Assembly (NCBI GenBank): GCA_013397435.1
Contig: VZRG01000288.1
Span: forward strand, 31,589-95,588
Source: Erythrocercus mccallii
Taxonomy: Eukaryota > Chordata > Aves > Passeriformes > Dicruridae
DNA length: 64,000 nt
Direction of reading: 5' to 3'
The notes under the pieces were generated by a model, which saw nothing but the letters and a program-made list of their open reading frames with translations, was not told the DNA's origin and ran no database searches. This document shows positions 48,629 through 61,466 of the stretch, one piece after another. Position numbers and translations under genes: made by a program. Numbering within the stretch: the first letter of the stretch is position 1; the number at the start of each line of letters is the position of its first letter.

Positions 48629-50878
48629 GCAAACCAGCTAAAGTTGCTGCTCCTCAACAATTTCTCAGGGATACTAGTGATCTCTGGAGTAACCAATCTC
48701 ACCAACTGCCTCACCTCCACCCCTGAGGAGTGCCTTACCTTGAGCTAGTAAGAAAGTCACCATCCCCACCAGGTTTGCTGGAGGTTGGACTGCTGAAGAG
48801 GGGGACAAGGAGGCAACACCAATTTGGCACTCACATCCCTCAGAGTGAGAAAAAAACCTCTCTGTAGTGGTTGCAGCAGAGATTTTAAAGACAGAAGTAT
48901 CTACTGTTCTTGTCCTGGGCCAACGCAAAGTCCCTTTCAGGGGTACCCAGCTGCTCTTCCCCCCCACCCATGTGACAGCAGCATCCAGAGCTGACTCTCA
49001 GAGGCACTGCAGGGCATTTCATATTTGTTTTAATCTGGGTTGGATTTTTTTCTTTTCAGTAACAGCAAGTAAACCAGAAATTAAAGATTTTGGAAGATTA
49101 ATTTAGTTGCAAATTCAGGGTGATCTGGGCTAATAGTTTCACTCAGAGGGGGGAAATAAAAAAAAGGAAACAAAGAGAATAGAGTGGGAGGAGAATTCTG
49201 AAAAAATTTCAAAACACATTGTTTCAAAATCCTCTAAACAAAATGGGTTGAGTTTTTTCTGAAATACAAAAATGTTTCATTTCGACATTTTCCCATTTGG
49301 ATCTCAAAACAGCCTTTTTGTTTTACAATAATATAAATCCAAAGAAAAAGTTGAATGAAAAGGTTAATAAATGCAATAAAACATTTGGGGTTTGGACTGA
49401 AGAACATATTTAGTCTTGACCCTACAGGAATCTCTTCCTTTTTTTTTCCTCAGTTTGCCAAGAAAATGCAAATAATTTGTTTTGGTTTGACCTGAAGCAA
49501 TTTATTTATCATTCTTGGAACATGAAACGCCATTGTTTACCTAGATCAACTCATCAGCTCCCTGGCACCCTTTTCTTGGGGGAATTAAAGAGATCAAGGG
49601 GATTAAGAGAGACCACATTGAGCTGCTGCCAGGAGGGTTGATGTGGGGTCTGGGCTTTTTGATCCTAGGAGGAGCGCTTAGGTGCTGTAGTACCCACAGT
49701 GCCCTCAGGAGAAGAAGCATATGTAGGGAGAAGTGAGATTTTTTTATTAGACCAAAATAAAAGATTAATGAAACATATTACCTACACTCAGAAGACTTAC
49801 CTTGCCTGGAAGATGAGGCACAGTCACTGCTAAAGCACAGCCCTGTCCCAAAGGACACCATAACATCCTGACAGAGTGGATTTTAGGGGCTTTGGAAAGA
49901 AAATCAGGATGGACAGGTTTCACAACTTGCCCTCTGAGAAAAAAGGCAGCAAATCCTGTCCCTATCCATACACTTGAGGGATGTGGAGGCTCCCAAAGCA
50001 GGGCTGGCCCCAGGCTGAGCTCTTCACTGTGCCATGCCAGGGGCTCCTGCATAAAACATGCGATTGATTGCGTAATGCTGAGCTGTAGGACCTCATCAGC
50101 TGCTACTCATTACACAGGCACAGCCTTTTTTGAATAGAAACCATAGCAGAAAATAGATCTGGGGATGTAAAACCTGACATCTTGAATTCATAAACGGAGC
50201 AACAGCATTCTTGTTTAGAGTCTGAGGGTGGCCTGTTCTGAACTCGCCTTTTTTTATACCAGATGAGTCTAACCTCAGAGCCAGGATGACTCCAGCTCAT
50301 ATCATTAGCCTAAGGCAAAGAAAAGACATGACTCAAGTCTCAGTGCTAGAGACTCTACAAAGTGCTCAAGCAAGGGACACCGAATCTGATCCTGCCATCT
50401 CAGCAGACCCACCGACTCTCTGGACAATCTCCTCAGTCCCAGCAACAGCAGGGACAAAGGGTGCCACTCCAGGCTGCAGTCAGACTGTCTTCTCACACAC
50501 GATATCCAAAGCAGGGATGAGTCCCAGCCACTAGAAAGAGGCAGAAAATAAACCAAATCACTCTCCTCCTTACCCCACTACCAAATCAGTTTCACTTCTG
50601 AGAGCAGTGGCCCAGAGCTGTGCCAAAGAGAGGGACAAGTTCAACTATTTTCATTATGCAGTGGAGGGCCTGGGGGAAGGACTCGCTGACCTCTCAAGGT
50701 CTTCTACAATTTTTTGATCTTTATGATTTTTTTTACAGTTTCACATGCTTGTTTCATTAAGACATGGGTTTGAGGATATTGTGTCTTTATGCCAAATCTC
50801 CTGTATGAGCCCAAGGAGGACATCTAACCTCTTCCTGCCTCTCCAAAGCCATGATAATATGTATTGACAGACCCACAG
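48629..50878. other. Non-coding stretch, no gene recognised
   Basis: Unique AT-rich sequence, especially 49140-49560, with several A runs. Open frames on both strands at 49765-50556 overlap and have no recognisable product. Confidence 0.55.
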
Positions 50879-51484
50879 TGCTGACTTTGGCTGGAATAGA
50901 GTTAATCTTCTACGAAGAAGCTGGTATGGGGCTGTGTTTTGGATTTGTGCTGGAAACAGTGTTGATAACCCAGGGGTGTTTTTGTTACTGCTGAGCAGGA
51001 CTCACACACAGCCAAGGCCTTTTCTGCTCCTCACCCACCCCAGCAGTGAGGAGGCTGGGGGTGCACGAGGAGTTAGGAGGGGACACAGCTGGGGCAGCTG
51101 ACCCCAAATGACCCAAGGATATTCCATACCACAGATGTGGCATCACACTCAGTATCTAAAGCTGGGGGGAGAAGGAGGAAGGGGGTTGTTTGGAGTGGTG
51201 GCATTTGTCTTCCCAAGTCACTGTTGGGTGTGTTGGGTCACTGTTGGGTGTGTTGACAGCCCAGCTGTCCTGGGGATGGCTGAACACCTGCCTGGGGAAG
51301 GGGGTGAATTTACTCCTTGTTCTGCTTTGCTTGTGTGGGGGGCTTTTGCTTTATCCATTAAACTGTCTTTATCTCAAGCCATGAATTTTCTCCCTTTTAC
51401 TTTTCTGATTCTCTCCCCCACCCCACCGAGAGGTGAGTGAGCAGGTCTGCGGGGATAAGTTGCTGGCCAGGGTTAAACCGTGAT
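50879..51484 (+). mobile_element. Solo LTR of an avian endogenous retrovirus-like element
   Basis: About 600 bases match a repeat I know from bird genomes. It opens with a TTTGGCTGGAATAGAGTTAA block and then GGGGCTGTGTTTTGGATTTG. A block CCAAATGACCCAAGG precedes a decayed TATA region (AGTATCTAAAGCTGGGGG). An ATTAAACTGTCTTTATCTCA block follows (ATTAAA-type polyadenylation word), and the element closes with TTGCTGGCCAGGGTTAAACC. The TATA-then-polyadenylation order supports plus orientation. No primer-binding site follows, no polypurine tract or viral gene is visible on either side, and there is no second LTR within the window. It is therefore a recombined solo LTR. Exact ends and target-site duplication could not be fixed. 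I do not assign the retroviral class firmly. Confidence 0.88.
51217..51256. repeat. 20-bp tandem duplication inside the LTR
   Basis: Two head-to-tail 20-base copies (51217-51236 and 51237-51256) of GTCACTGTTGGGTGTGTTGG differ at one position. They lie downstream of the TATA region, in the likely start or leader part of the LTR. The duplication could be a subfamily marker or private to this copy. Confidence 0.88.
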
Positions 51485-54400
51485 ATCCATTCATGTTAGT
51501 GAGACACTTTGATAGTGGTGCTGGAGACATGAAGTACCCATCTGGCCAGCAGGTAGGGACACTTGCAAGAGTAACCTGAGAAAGTATTAATTTGACTCAA
51601 TACACCGTTACTGTCCCTAACCTGCCTTTATCCAATCTTTGTCAGTGCATGCACTAACAACAGTGAGGTCTTCTCCTGCAGCTCTTTTTGCAGCTCCTCG
51701 TGCCCTCTCCACACCACGGATCACCCTTTTGCAGATTCCTTTCAAGATGTCAGGCAGTGCAAATCCCTTTCTCACCTATGCAGTGTGAGGGAAGAAATCA
51801 AATACAAGATAAAACTGCACCCTGTGCAGCAGCCTGGCTTAAGCATGCTGTCGCCAGGTCCTGTCTATTTACTCTTTGTCAGCTCTTTCTGCTTGCTCAT
51901 TCTTTCCTCACATATTTCAAATCTGCATCTAATTCAAGTATTATGTCCATTTATTTTCTTAATACTCTTATTCCCCTGAACCATGTTTTTCTGCTGGGTA
52001 GCCGTGGCTGCAAGCACAGTGCTGAAATAAGGCACTTATTGGCTGCAGCTCCAGGGATTTTAACCGGATATCTGCCTTTGTTTAAATTAAGTAAATCAGG
52101 ATGTTTCCTAAACACCATAAGGACAGAAGTTTAGACTTCTACTGAATCAACTTTTTGACCAAAAGCCAGCAGTGCTTCAGTCAAGGGCATTCCCCAAAAG
52201 AGTCCAAGGAGCCTGAAAATCCCCTTCCATCAGGTCTGAGAGGCTCTGTGACTCACTCTGTGGGGGACACCAGTCCCAATCCTTTGGAGGGAATGCCTAC
52301 CCCTATAAAGTGCCTACCTGTAACCACTCAAAACTATGTGAGATACATCCCACTCTTCAAAGGCATTTTTGGATACAAGACTGTAGTTTATATACTTAGA
52401 GACACACTGACTCATGCTCCCCAGTGAAAACAAACCTGAAGCCAGTGATGGGGTACAGCTTTAGACACTTCTACAGACAGAGCTTCAACAGAGCCATGGG
52501 CTGATACCTTCAGTTTTTATCAGGTGAGGAGTTCCCAAAGCACTCAAAGGTAGACATTATGGTGAACTCAAAGTAAACCAGAGATTTCAGCATTATTTCT
52601 TACACTGATTGACTTTCTGGAAGCCTAGAAGTTAAGTACACAATTTCCACAAGCAACAATGGCAGATGGACATATCTTCCAAGCAGATCCACAGCTTCTG
52701 AAGACTGGAGAGTCCCAAAAGCCAAGCCTTTAAGGCATCTGTGCATCCTTCTGAAGAATCAAACCATGGTGGCCCAGATGTAGCACAGAGGGATCCAAAT
52801 GAACAGGAAAGTATCAGTGTACCCAAAGAAAACTGACTGCTGCAAATATTGACTGCTGGGTGAAGAGGGAGGGTGTGTAATTCTTATCAGAAATTGGTTC
52901 AATTATTGGAAATGCTGACAAAAGCAAAATGCCCAATAAACCATGGTTGTTCCCAGCCAAAGACTCAAACAGTTTTGCTGTCCTTCAGCCACAGGGCACT
53001 GACAAAACAGCCCAGAAACTGCTGATGAAATTAATCATTAATTCTCTTAATTAAACAACTGAGAAAAAGCTTTGTAATCAAATATCTACCTTCATTTTGT
53101 CAAGAAGAGCTAACACTTTTGCAGCACAGGGTTTGGAGAACAATCTCTCAAGGTCAGTTTTAGATTGAACTAATTCCCATTTGCAGCTCTGAGCTGCTTG
53201 GCTGGGTTGTTTCCCTGTGAGCTCCACCCATAAACCATTACTGATGCTATACTCTTCCATCTTCTTCCCCTAAAGTCAGCTGAACTATTTAAGGAAAGAG
53301 ACACTTCTCCCTAGGAATGATGTTAGTAAAATATAACCAGCAATCCTGATTGTGGCACGTCTACAGAGGTCACTGGCTCTGAAGGACTTGTTAAATGCGT
53401 TTTATTTGTTTCGGGTAATGCCATCCTGGTGATTCACCCTGTTTCTGTATGCCAGCAAAATGAAGGAGCATTACTAATGTTTTATATCAAGGTGCAGAGT
53501 GCATCATTAAATGCCTTCACACAGGCAACTGATGTCACACAAGGTTATTTTCCTTCACTTCTCCTCCTTGGCATTGCTCAGGACTTCAGCAGGAGAAAAA
53601 GCACACATAGATGCAACACAGGCCTCATGTAGCTCAGCAGCAGTGCCCTACATCACTCAGATTTTACTAGCAGCACAGTTTTTAGATGAGAGCTGCACTC
53701 ACATATAAACAGAGCTCAAAATGTTGTCCAGATCAGCAAAAAAGGAAGTTAAATAATTAGCTATTTAAAAAAGCAAACTTAATGAGAAGCCAGGTAATGA
53801 CTAACTCAATGTGATATTAGAAAGCAAAGGAATCTAAGTGAGGCAATTACATATCTTGGCAGCAATGTGCAGCTCAGTAGGAATGTCTGGAAGGAAATCA
53901 CATCCACAGTCAGCACAGCAGTGTTAACCAAGATTTGAGCCTCAAAAATCTACAGCTTAAATTGCCATCACTCAGGCTCCAGTTCATATGTTATTCTCAT
54001 GTTAACAAATGGGTAGAAAACCAGAAAAAAATTCTCTGAAGGTGCAGAGAGCCAGCCAAAGGACTTTGGATGCAAACTCCTCGCGAAGAATGATATATCT
54101 GACTTAAGGAGTTTATTTCAGACAGCGCAGAAGTTGATTAAAGGCTCTGCTGTAGAAGAGATAACCTTAGACATACCTTGAAGCCGCTTTAAACATATAA
54201 TTATCAGCAGCCTAAGCCAAAAGCATAACGGAGTAACTACCCACACAGTTACCTCTTCTTTGGGTGGGTTTTGTCACTACTTCGAACCTGGTTGCTGCTG
54301 AAGTTATACAGTTTGGATTAATCTGCTCAATGCTTCAGCCACAACAGTGATGGCAGAAAGGACTCTCAGAGTTCATCAGAACTGAGACTCCAGCATCACC

Positions 54401-57079
54401 CAGTAAGGGAGAGGCACACAGAAGATACATGCCAAAAATGAAGGCAGAACATCTGCAGAGGTTGTCTTGCCACTAGGCACCTGGAAGGAAACACGGATGG
54501 GGATGGCTGCAACACGCTCCTCAAAGGAAGAGACATTCAAAGAGCAGCTCAAGCCAGAAAGGACTGATCAAGAAATTGCCTCAAGTACCCAAAGGTGAGA
54601 GAAGCATCCAAATTCAGTTTCTTCAGTCTAGTAGAAGCTGAAGACAAAAGGAAATGTTTAATTTTAAAGCTTGTTTCCACTACTGTCCTTCAGTCCCTCA
54701 GAGTTAAACTAAGTGACTGAAGCACAGATAGGTAAACACAGACCAACCCAAAACCCAGCCTGCTTCTTGAAAGCATCGCTAGTAGCTGCTTATTTGCAAC
54801 TAGTTTGAGAGTTTAAAACCTGCTGGACCCCCAAGGACATGTCTGCATGGACACAGTCCTGCTCCTAGCTGCTAGAGCAACCTGCCTGGTCCTGCTCACC
54901 ATATCCCTGGAGGTGGACCCAGCTGCCCAGGCACAGAGCTGGGAGCAAAGGTCCTGCCCAGCACTGCTCTGCAGGATGGCCCTTGAGCAAATGCGCTTTC
55001 AAGGGTAAATGCTGCCGCCGTATCTCTTCTTTCACCTCTTTAATCTTATCAGTCTGCCTAAACCTAGTCTAACAGGCCATCCAAGGGACAGCGAGTGCCT
55101 CAGGGTGGACATGCAGCGGAGAGAGCCTGCCAAGTATGCAGATGGTTGTTATCTGCAACAGCATTGCTGCGCAACAGGCTGAGCCGGACTCTCCAGCCAC
55201 CTCCTGAGGAAGAGTAGAGCACGTCCCAAGAGCGCAGGGTTCCCATCCTTCAGCCTTTCGAATTCAGCCTCAGCAGAGGCTGGCTTTGATCAGATCATCA
55301 CCAAAGCCTCCCCAGAATTCCACCAAGCGGATCCTCAGCTGTGGTAAATCAGCGGGGCTCCCCCAGGATGGAGGGATGGCGTAACTCCTGTGCCTGAGGA
55401 TCCATCCAGCCCTCTTTCATCCAGATTGAGCATTAGTGATAAATGCAGCTGGTTTCAAACGCCTTTGTCTGCCTGTTGGAAGAATGCAGATTGTGAAACG
55501 GGAATTTGCAATGCTAACAGAATTCTGAGGAAGGGCCTCAGAGGAAAATAACTGCAAACAAACATAATCAAAGCCTCTCCTGTTTAGAAGATTCACAGCA
55601 TCCCAAGGAGGTCAGAGCAGGGAGTCAGAAACCAGCTCCACTTCTTGAGGCAGATCTGTGGGCAAAGGACACCTAATATTGCAGAGGGACTTGCTGGCTG
55701 CTTTGCAAGACCCTGAAGAATCACAAACCCATAATGGAGTTGTGCACCATAGAGGTTTTGGCCTGCCCTGTTTTCTCCTCACGTTTGCATTTAGTCTGGA
55801 CAAAATCCTCGCATTTCTGCTAAACTCTGGTATTCCCTTGGCACGCTGCACTGCCAAGGTGTAGCATTGTATTGGTCAGTGGAAACCAAACAATCCCTGT
55901 GAAGAATATGTAAGCAGAGACCCTCACTCCACCCACCCACTCAGCTTCTCCCCATTTTCTTGCACCTTCTCTCATTTCTGAGAAACTTACTCTTTTCTCC
56001 ATCTGCAGTCTTTCATCTGGAATTAAAAATAGAGTTACTGTAGGCAATTTCTAGACTCAGTTGACTATGGAGAGGTGAGACGTGAAAACTGACTTTGCAC
56101 CAATTCTGGCTCAAATTCCCTGGAGCTCACCTCTTGCACTTTCTGCCCCAGTGAACAGGCCATACTCAGAGCTTCAAATAAAAGGAGAGTTACTTTTCAT
56201 TGTCTTTGCACAGGACTGCAGTCCTCTGGCCTTCCCTTTAAGGTTTAAAATCCTTGGGAAGTAAAATTTACAATAGAGACCAAGGAGGAAAACACAGAAG
56301 AGAGCAAGTACCAAAGCAAGTACCACCAAATGTGCCAGAGCAAAAGTAAGACATTTGACTTAAGCAAGGCATGATCTCTCCTGCTTTTTTCTGGATCTGC
56401 AGAACCCAGCATGAATCCCCCACAACTCTTTCCCCAGATCCTCTCTCAGAACAGTCCTCAACACACCCCTGAGCTCCTCACTGCCATGGGGCAGGCAATG
56501 CCCTCTAGTATTTTCTTCCCCACAAGTAACTTCTCACTTGAATTTGCCAGTAGTGACCTGTGGTGTCAGAGTACAGCCAGGTCCCAAAACACAGAAGCTT
56601 TATAGAAATAAAGATTAGTCTGCAGGTGTGAAAATGGCACAACAGTTTTACTCTTTTTCATGTGGGTCATTGCAAACACACAGGTGAGGCTGAAGCATTT
56701 CAATTTAAGGCAGAGAAAAAGACTGAGTGCAACTGAATAAAAGAAGGCAGTATAAGGACAAGTGGTTATTGCATGCAATAACCAAAGGAAAAATAACTTT
56801 TTTTAGTCTTCCTCCCTCCAGTATTTTTGACAAGGAAGAAGCTAAAGTCCAAATATTTCTCTTTTTTTTTTTCCCTAAACAGGCATCACAGTCTCTTGGC
56901 AAAACAAATTTCACCCTGAAAATTTTGCTGACACCAGTTAAATTCACAGATCTCTAGTTTTCCAGCATCATCCACCGAAAAAACTCCCAAATACTTAGGA
57001 CGTTAAAAGTGCTGCAAGAGACTGATTTGGAGAATTTTCCTTGTTCACTCTCAGGCCTGAGCACATGGTTGGCATTTCA
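51485..57079. other. Non-coding stretch, no gene recognised
   Basis: About 5.6 kb of unique sequence, including a long stretch (53710-55610) with no open frame of 60 codons or more on either strand, which argues against exons of any size there. A run of T/A low complexity lies near 56860-56875. No supported element. Confidence 0.6.
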
Positions 57080-57352
57080 GCATCCCTTTCTAAAGGCTAA
57101 ACACCCCCAGCCTCCTCAGCTGCTCATCACAAAATCTGTGCTCCAGACACTTCCCCAGCTCCATCGCCCTTCTCTGGATGCATTCAGCACCTCAATGTCC
57201 TTCTGGTTATGAGGGGCCCAGAACTGGACACAGCACTCAAGGTGTGGCCTCCCCAGTGCCCAGCACATGGGGACAATCCCTGCCCTGGTCCTGCTGGACA
57301 CACTCCTGTTGATACAAGCCAGGATGCCAATGGCCTTCCTGGCCACCTGGGA
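57080..57352 (-). mobile_element. CR1 LINE fragment with pol C-terminal remnant (minus orientation)
   Basis: Plus-strand text follows the complement of avian CR1: AAGGCTAAACACCCCCAGCC, CCCTTCTCTGGATGCATTCA, GGGGCCCAGAACTGGACACA, GTGTGGCCTCCCCAGTGC and GCCAATGGCCTTCCTGGCCA. On the minus strand the frame at 57116-57346 keeps the CR1 reverse-transcriptase C-terminal signature as [13 protein letters not shown] followed by QKDIEVL. The family normally reads RPHLEYCVQFWAP at this place, so one Tyr is now Cys. Upstream and downstream parts of ORF2 and the 3' tail are missing. It is a dead, internally derived fragment. Boundaries are approximate. Confidence 0.92.
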
Positions 57353-60242
57353 ACAAGCATCCTCAGGAGAAACACCTTTTCCCTAAGATATATCCTTGCG
57401 GGTAGGTTTTTCTTTGGCTTTCAGCTGGGAGGTTAGTTCTGATAAGCCACAATACCCTGTTGTAAATTGTTTTTATAACCAGTTTGACACATTACACTAA
57501 TATTTATTTTTCAAATCATTCCATGAAATACTTTACTGATACAATTGAAACTGATATTAACTTAATGTTTGGTCTTCTCGGGACCAATATTCACCTGGTT
57601 TCTTAAATCTGTCCAAGTCTGCTTACAAAAGAAATGTTTTTTAAAGCTGAAGTGAGGTAGAAGCAAATACAGTACATTTCACACATAGTAAGAGACCAAG
57701 AGAACTCAAAGTTAGCATATGAGTCCATTTCCTGCCACCAAACTCCCGAATGCTCTTTTAATTTCTCTGAACACAATATTCCTCCTGCAAAACAATCCAT
57801 AATCAGCTGTTTATCAAACTTCAGACCTTCCAGTAATGCTTACAATTTCCTGAAAAGTCAACATTTATTTTTCAAGTGGCTAAGTCAGGCCTCAAGTAAT
57901 TTATTGGCTGAAATAAAAACATGAAGTGAGGCATTTTGAAAGCTAATGTATAACTCTGGATGATATCCACAGTGCCATAATGTGTCTGAGATACCAGCAG
58001 TGATGACCATGATTGTAATCTTTTGTTGTGTTTATGTTTCATTACCGTGTTATGTCATACACTCCCCCATAGTCAAAATCAGTGCTTTAATTTTGAATCA
58101 CCCCACAGCATACTGCAAAAAAGTATGAAATAAAAGCAGCCTACTTCAGTCATCTAGCATGTCTCTCCATCAACCTTATCTTTCTTATCTTTAAGGAAAA
58201 CTATAATTGGATAATCTTTACTTAATGTAAACTTCTAAAAGCTGGAAGCCATTTCAAGATTACACCAATTAACTGTGGCTACCTGTGAGAACATGCTTCA
58301 ACATTTTGATGAATTCAGGGAGGATAAAATCAAGCATCTCCAGTATTTACAAAACTATTTTGGCAAAGAAGTGACTGAAAATTTTTCACAGAGCCTTCAA
58401 GAAAAAATTATAACTTTACTCTAGTGTCCTTGTCTTTCTTATTACCCCAGGAGCCAGTCACATGGCTGGAAGCAAATAGTGGTTTTAATTTTCTTTGCAG
58501 AGTGCTCTCTGGCTCCTGGGTTAACTTTAGCACCACCAGCTGCAGAAAAGAATATATTTGCAAAGTTCAGATAATTTGATTTTGTATCCTTTTTACATGT
58601 TCAGATATCCCTTGTTATGAGCTGCACAGCTGTCTGCAGAGAAATCAGCCTGACAATGATTATCTCCTTCCACTCTGTAGTAAGATACAAACTATTACAA
58701 ATATTTTGATATTTCTATGGTTTGAGGCGTCAACAGCCACAGTGAAAATATGGCCTTTTAAACCAAGTTCTTACTTGTGTTCTCAATTGAAAGAGGAGCA
58801 AATATATTTCTGGCAATATACAATGCTTTTGTCTTACCATGGCAAATGATTAATGCTACGCCTGAAATGTGGAGAAGGACACAAATTTGCTGTCACAATC
58901 AAATGGCTTGTATAAGCCAGAGGGGATGCTGCAGCCACCTCCTTGTTTCTTCTGAAGTGCCCAGCTTTGTGCATTTTTCCTCACAGAAAATGAGGATTTC
59001 TCTCCAGCACTAGGCTGCAGAGATTCCTGGGATCTGCACTGTTTGCTGCTGTCTCCCATGAGCCCACCATGAGCAATTAAGACAATTTCTGGGTAAACTA
59101 CATTAAGCCTTTTGGCAATTATTGCTATTATTCTGATTCATTTAAATTAATTTCTCCCCTCATTGCAACAAGTTCAGAAACTGATGTTTAAGAGGAGTAA
59201 CTTGATTTTGTCCATTAATAATAGCTCCCAGTTACAGCTGTTGTTACACTCCACATAGGGACATCACTAAATAATTGAAAATATCTAAATAATATTTGCC
59301 TTCAGCCTTGGAGAAAATGTTTGTCCCACCTAACTAGAAAACCCACAGATTCCAGACACTATAGAGACTGAAGCAGGCAGTTCACATAAATATATGGCAA
59401 AATCTATCCTATTGAGTAACAGAAGAATAAGTAGATAGCAGTTTTCAATCAGTTTCACTGCAGTTTGTAGGTGTTTGGGGTGCACTGACTTCAGAATGGT
59501 CTACAAAACTTCACAAGAAAAATAAGTATATTGTCAGTAGGCTTCAATTTAACTATATGAAGGGTTGAAGCTCTGCTGGTAAAAAGTGAATGTGTGTAAA
59601 TGAAAAAGATTGAAAACTACTGACTACTCTGGCTGCTTGGGGGTTTTTTTTAAGGAAGACTGGAGTAATGCTGTAAAAGTGTTTTCAGAAGGATCTATTT
59701 ACCTTTCCCTAGTAATGAAAACATTTTTGAGTGGGGTTTGCAGTGAAATCGTGATCACTGGATTTAATGACGGTGCACAAATGGGAAATGATGCTGTAGA
59801 AAATGAAGACCACATATCCTGACCTCCAGCAAGGCTCTAGTTTGGAGAAGTGAAGCCTTAAGGGACAATGGGGCTCCTGCCTTGGACCCACCTGTGTCAC
59901 TTCCAGACAGTGTCCATGGAGTCAGTGCAGTCCTGTCTCTCTTTACACCACAGGGAAGCCTTCAAGCCCCTCCATCATCAGAAAGCAACACTGGAGGCTG
60001 ATAAAAAGGGGTGACAAACAACCCCTCCTCCATCAGCTGAGCATCCCAAATCTCTCCTCTGTCAGCAGGGAGAGACAAGCACCATTGGAAGAATCTAAGT
60101 TCAAAAAGTCAGGTTTTTGAGGCATATGTGTTCTTCGACCACAGCTCAGATCCATCACGTTCCTAATTCAGGTGTTTGCTAACTTCACTTGAAAACATGT
60201 GAGTTTTTCAGGCTGCATGGACAACAAAGTGTTGCAGAGAGA
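57353..60242. other. Non-coding stretch, no gene recognised
   Basis: AT-rich unique sequence with no supported gene. The stretch 57800-58770 lacks any open frame of 60 codons or more. I see no recognisable transposon. Confidence 0.58.
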
Positions 60243-60322
60243 GGAGATGCTCAGAGACGATGGGGAGTTTCTAGAGTCACACAGTTAATGGCAAATCTGG
60301 GGGTAAGCCTTGGGTCTTCTCC
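60243..60322 (-). mobile_element. MIR-type SINE remnant (minus orientation)
   Basis: GATGCTCAGAGACGATGGGG, then TCTAGAGTCACACAGTTAAT, then GGCAAATCTGGGGGTAAGCC and TTGGGTCTTCT follow the complement of the MIR core (GGCTCAGAGAGGTTAAG...GGTCACACAGCTAGTAAGTGGCAGAGCTGGGA...CAGGTCTTC). This is the clearest MIR remnant in the window. Confidence 0.62.
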
Positions 60323-61394
60323 ATAAATAAAAACCTTTGACCTTTCGGTGAATCTTTTACAAGGTGCTTAAGATCAGCGGTACCTGGCACCCAGGGTTTC
60401 CAAATGCTCATTAATGATTCAACTGATCCATTGACCTAAAGCAAATTAGCTGTGAAAAGCATGGCAAATCCATGCAGGCCTTGCAGGCCTGGTACACTTG
60501 TCCCCCAGCAATTTTCTGTCACATTTTAAATGGGTCAGGGCTTCCTTTCAGAAAAGACCTAGCCAGTGTGTTAAAAGTATATGCAAAATAATTGGGGCAA
60601 AGTGCAATAGAGGATGCCATCATGTTCTGGAAAAATCTATCATGAGCAATTTTTTCATATAAAACGATAATAAGGAAGAGAATTTCTATCACAGGAAAAG
60701 TTCCCAGCATTGAGTTCACTTCTCTTCTAAGAAGCCTACAGGATTTTGTCCAATATAGGAATAAAGTGTTCATTTATTAAAGACATTCATTTGCCCATCT
60801 CCCCCAGTACCACCAGGACCACCACCTGCCCCTGCCTATGGCAGCATCCCAGCTGCTCTGGAAAGGCTGTTTGAACATTGCAAACTGCACTAAAACTCAA
60901 GCACTCAATTCCCTTCCAAGGAAAGAGGCTGCTAGAGCATCACAGTGTTCCTGGAATGTTTGGAAATACTTGTCAAAACATGACTTTGGTTTCATTGTTA
61001 GTTCTATTAACATTCAAACATTTCCCTTGTTGATTAAAGGCACTGGCTCCATGAAATGTCTTAAAGTCAATGCCTACCTGCCTCCTATCCAATTTCTTAT
61101 GCAACTGCTGCTTTCCACACCACAAATGTTTTTCCCTTAATGGTGAATGAAATGATTCATGCCACAATTACTGCGCAGAGGCCTTTGGAGGCTGACGGAG
61201 GCCAGCCCTCCCTGACCATAGGTTGCATTCTTCATCGTGTTTGATCTGGACATCCAGTGCACTGCATGAGGGGAATCACATTCCTGCAAAAGCACAAGAT
61301 CCCTGAGGTAGTTATCGCTTTATTGTGACAGAGTTGGACATGGTCCCACAAGCCAAGCTGCAGACCAGGAGTTGAAATTTGGGAAGGCATTTTG
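60323..61394. other. Non-coding stretch, no gene recognised
   Basis: Unique sequence. The plus-strand frame 60838-61140 (100 codons) has no recognisable domain. Confidence 0.55.
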
Positions 61395-61466
61395 CCTTCC
61401 TGAGCCTTGGAATGACTGAGTGTACCACAGGGATAATAACACTTAACTATCCCCTACAGGATTATC
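61395..61466 (+). mobile_element. Possible MIR-type SINE remnant (plus orientation)
   Basis: CCTTCCTGAGCCTTGGAATG, then CCACAGGGATAATAACACTT and CTACAGGATTATC follow the 3' half of plus-strand MIR (CTCTGTGCCTCAGTTTCC...GGGGATAATAATAGTACC...AGGGTTGTT). It is worn, and the 5' part is not recognisable. Confidence 0.42.
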
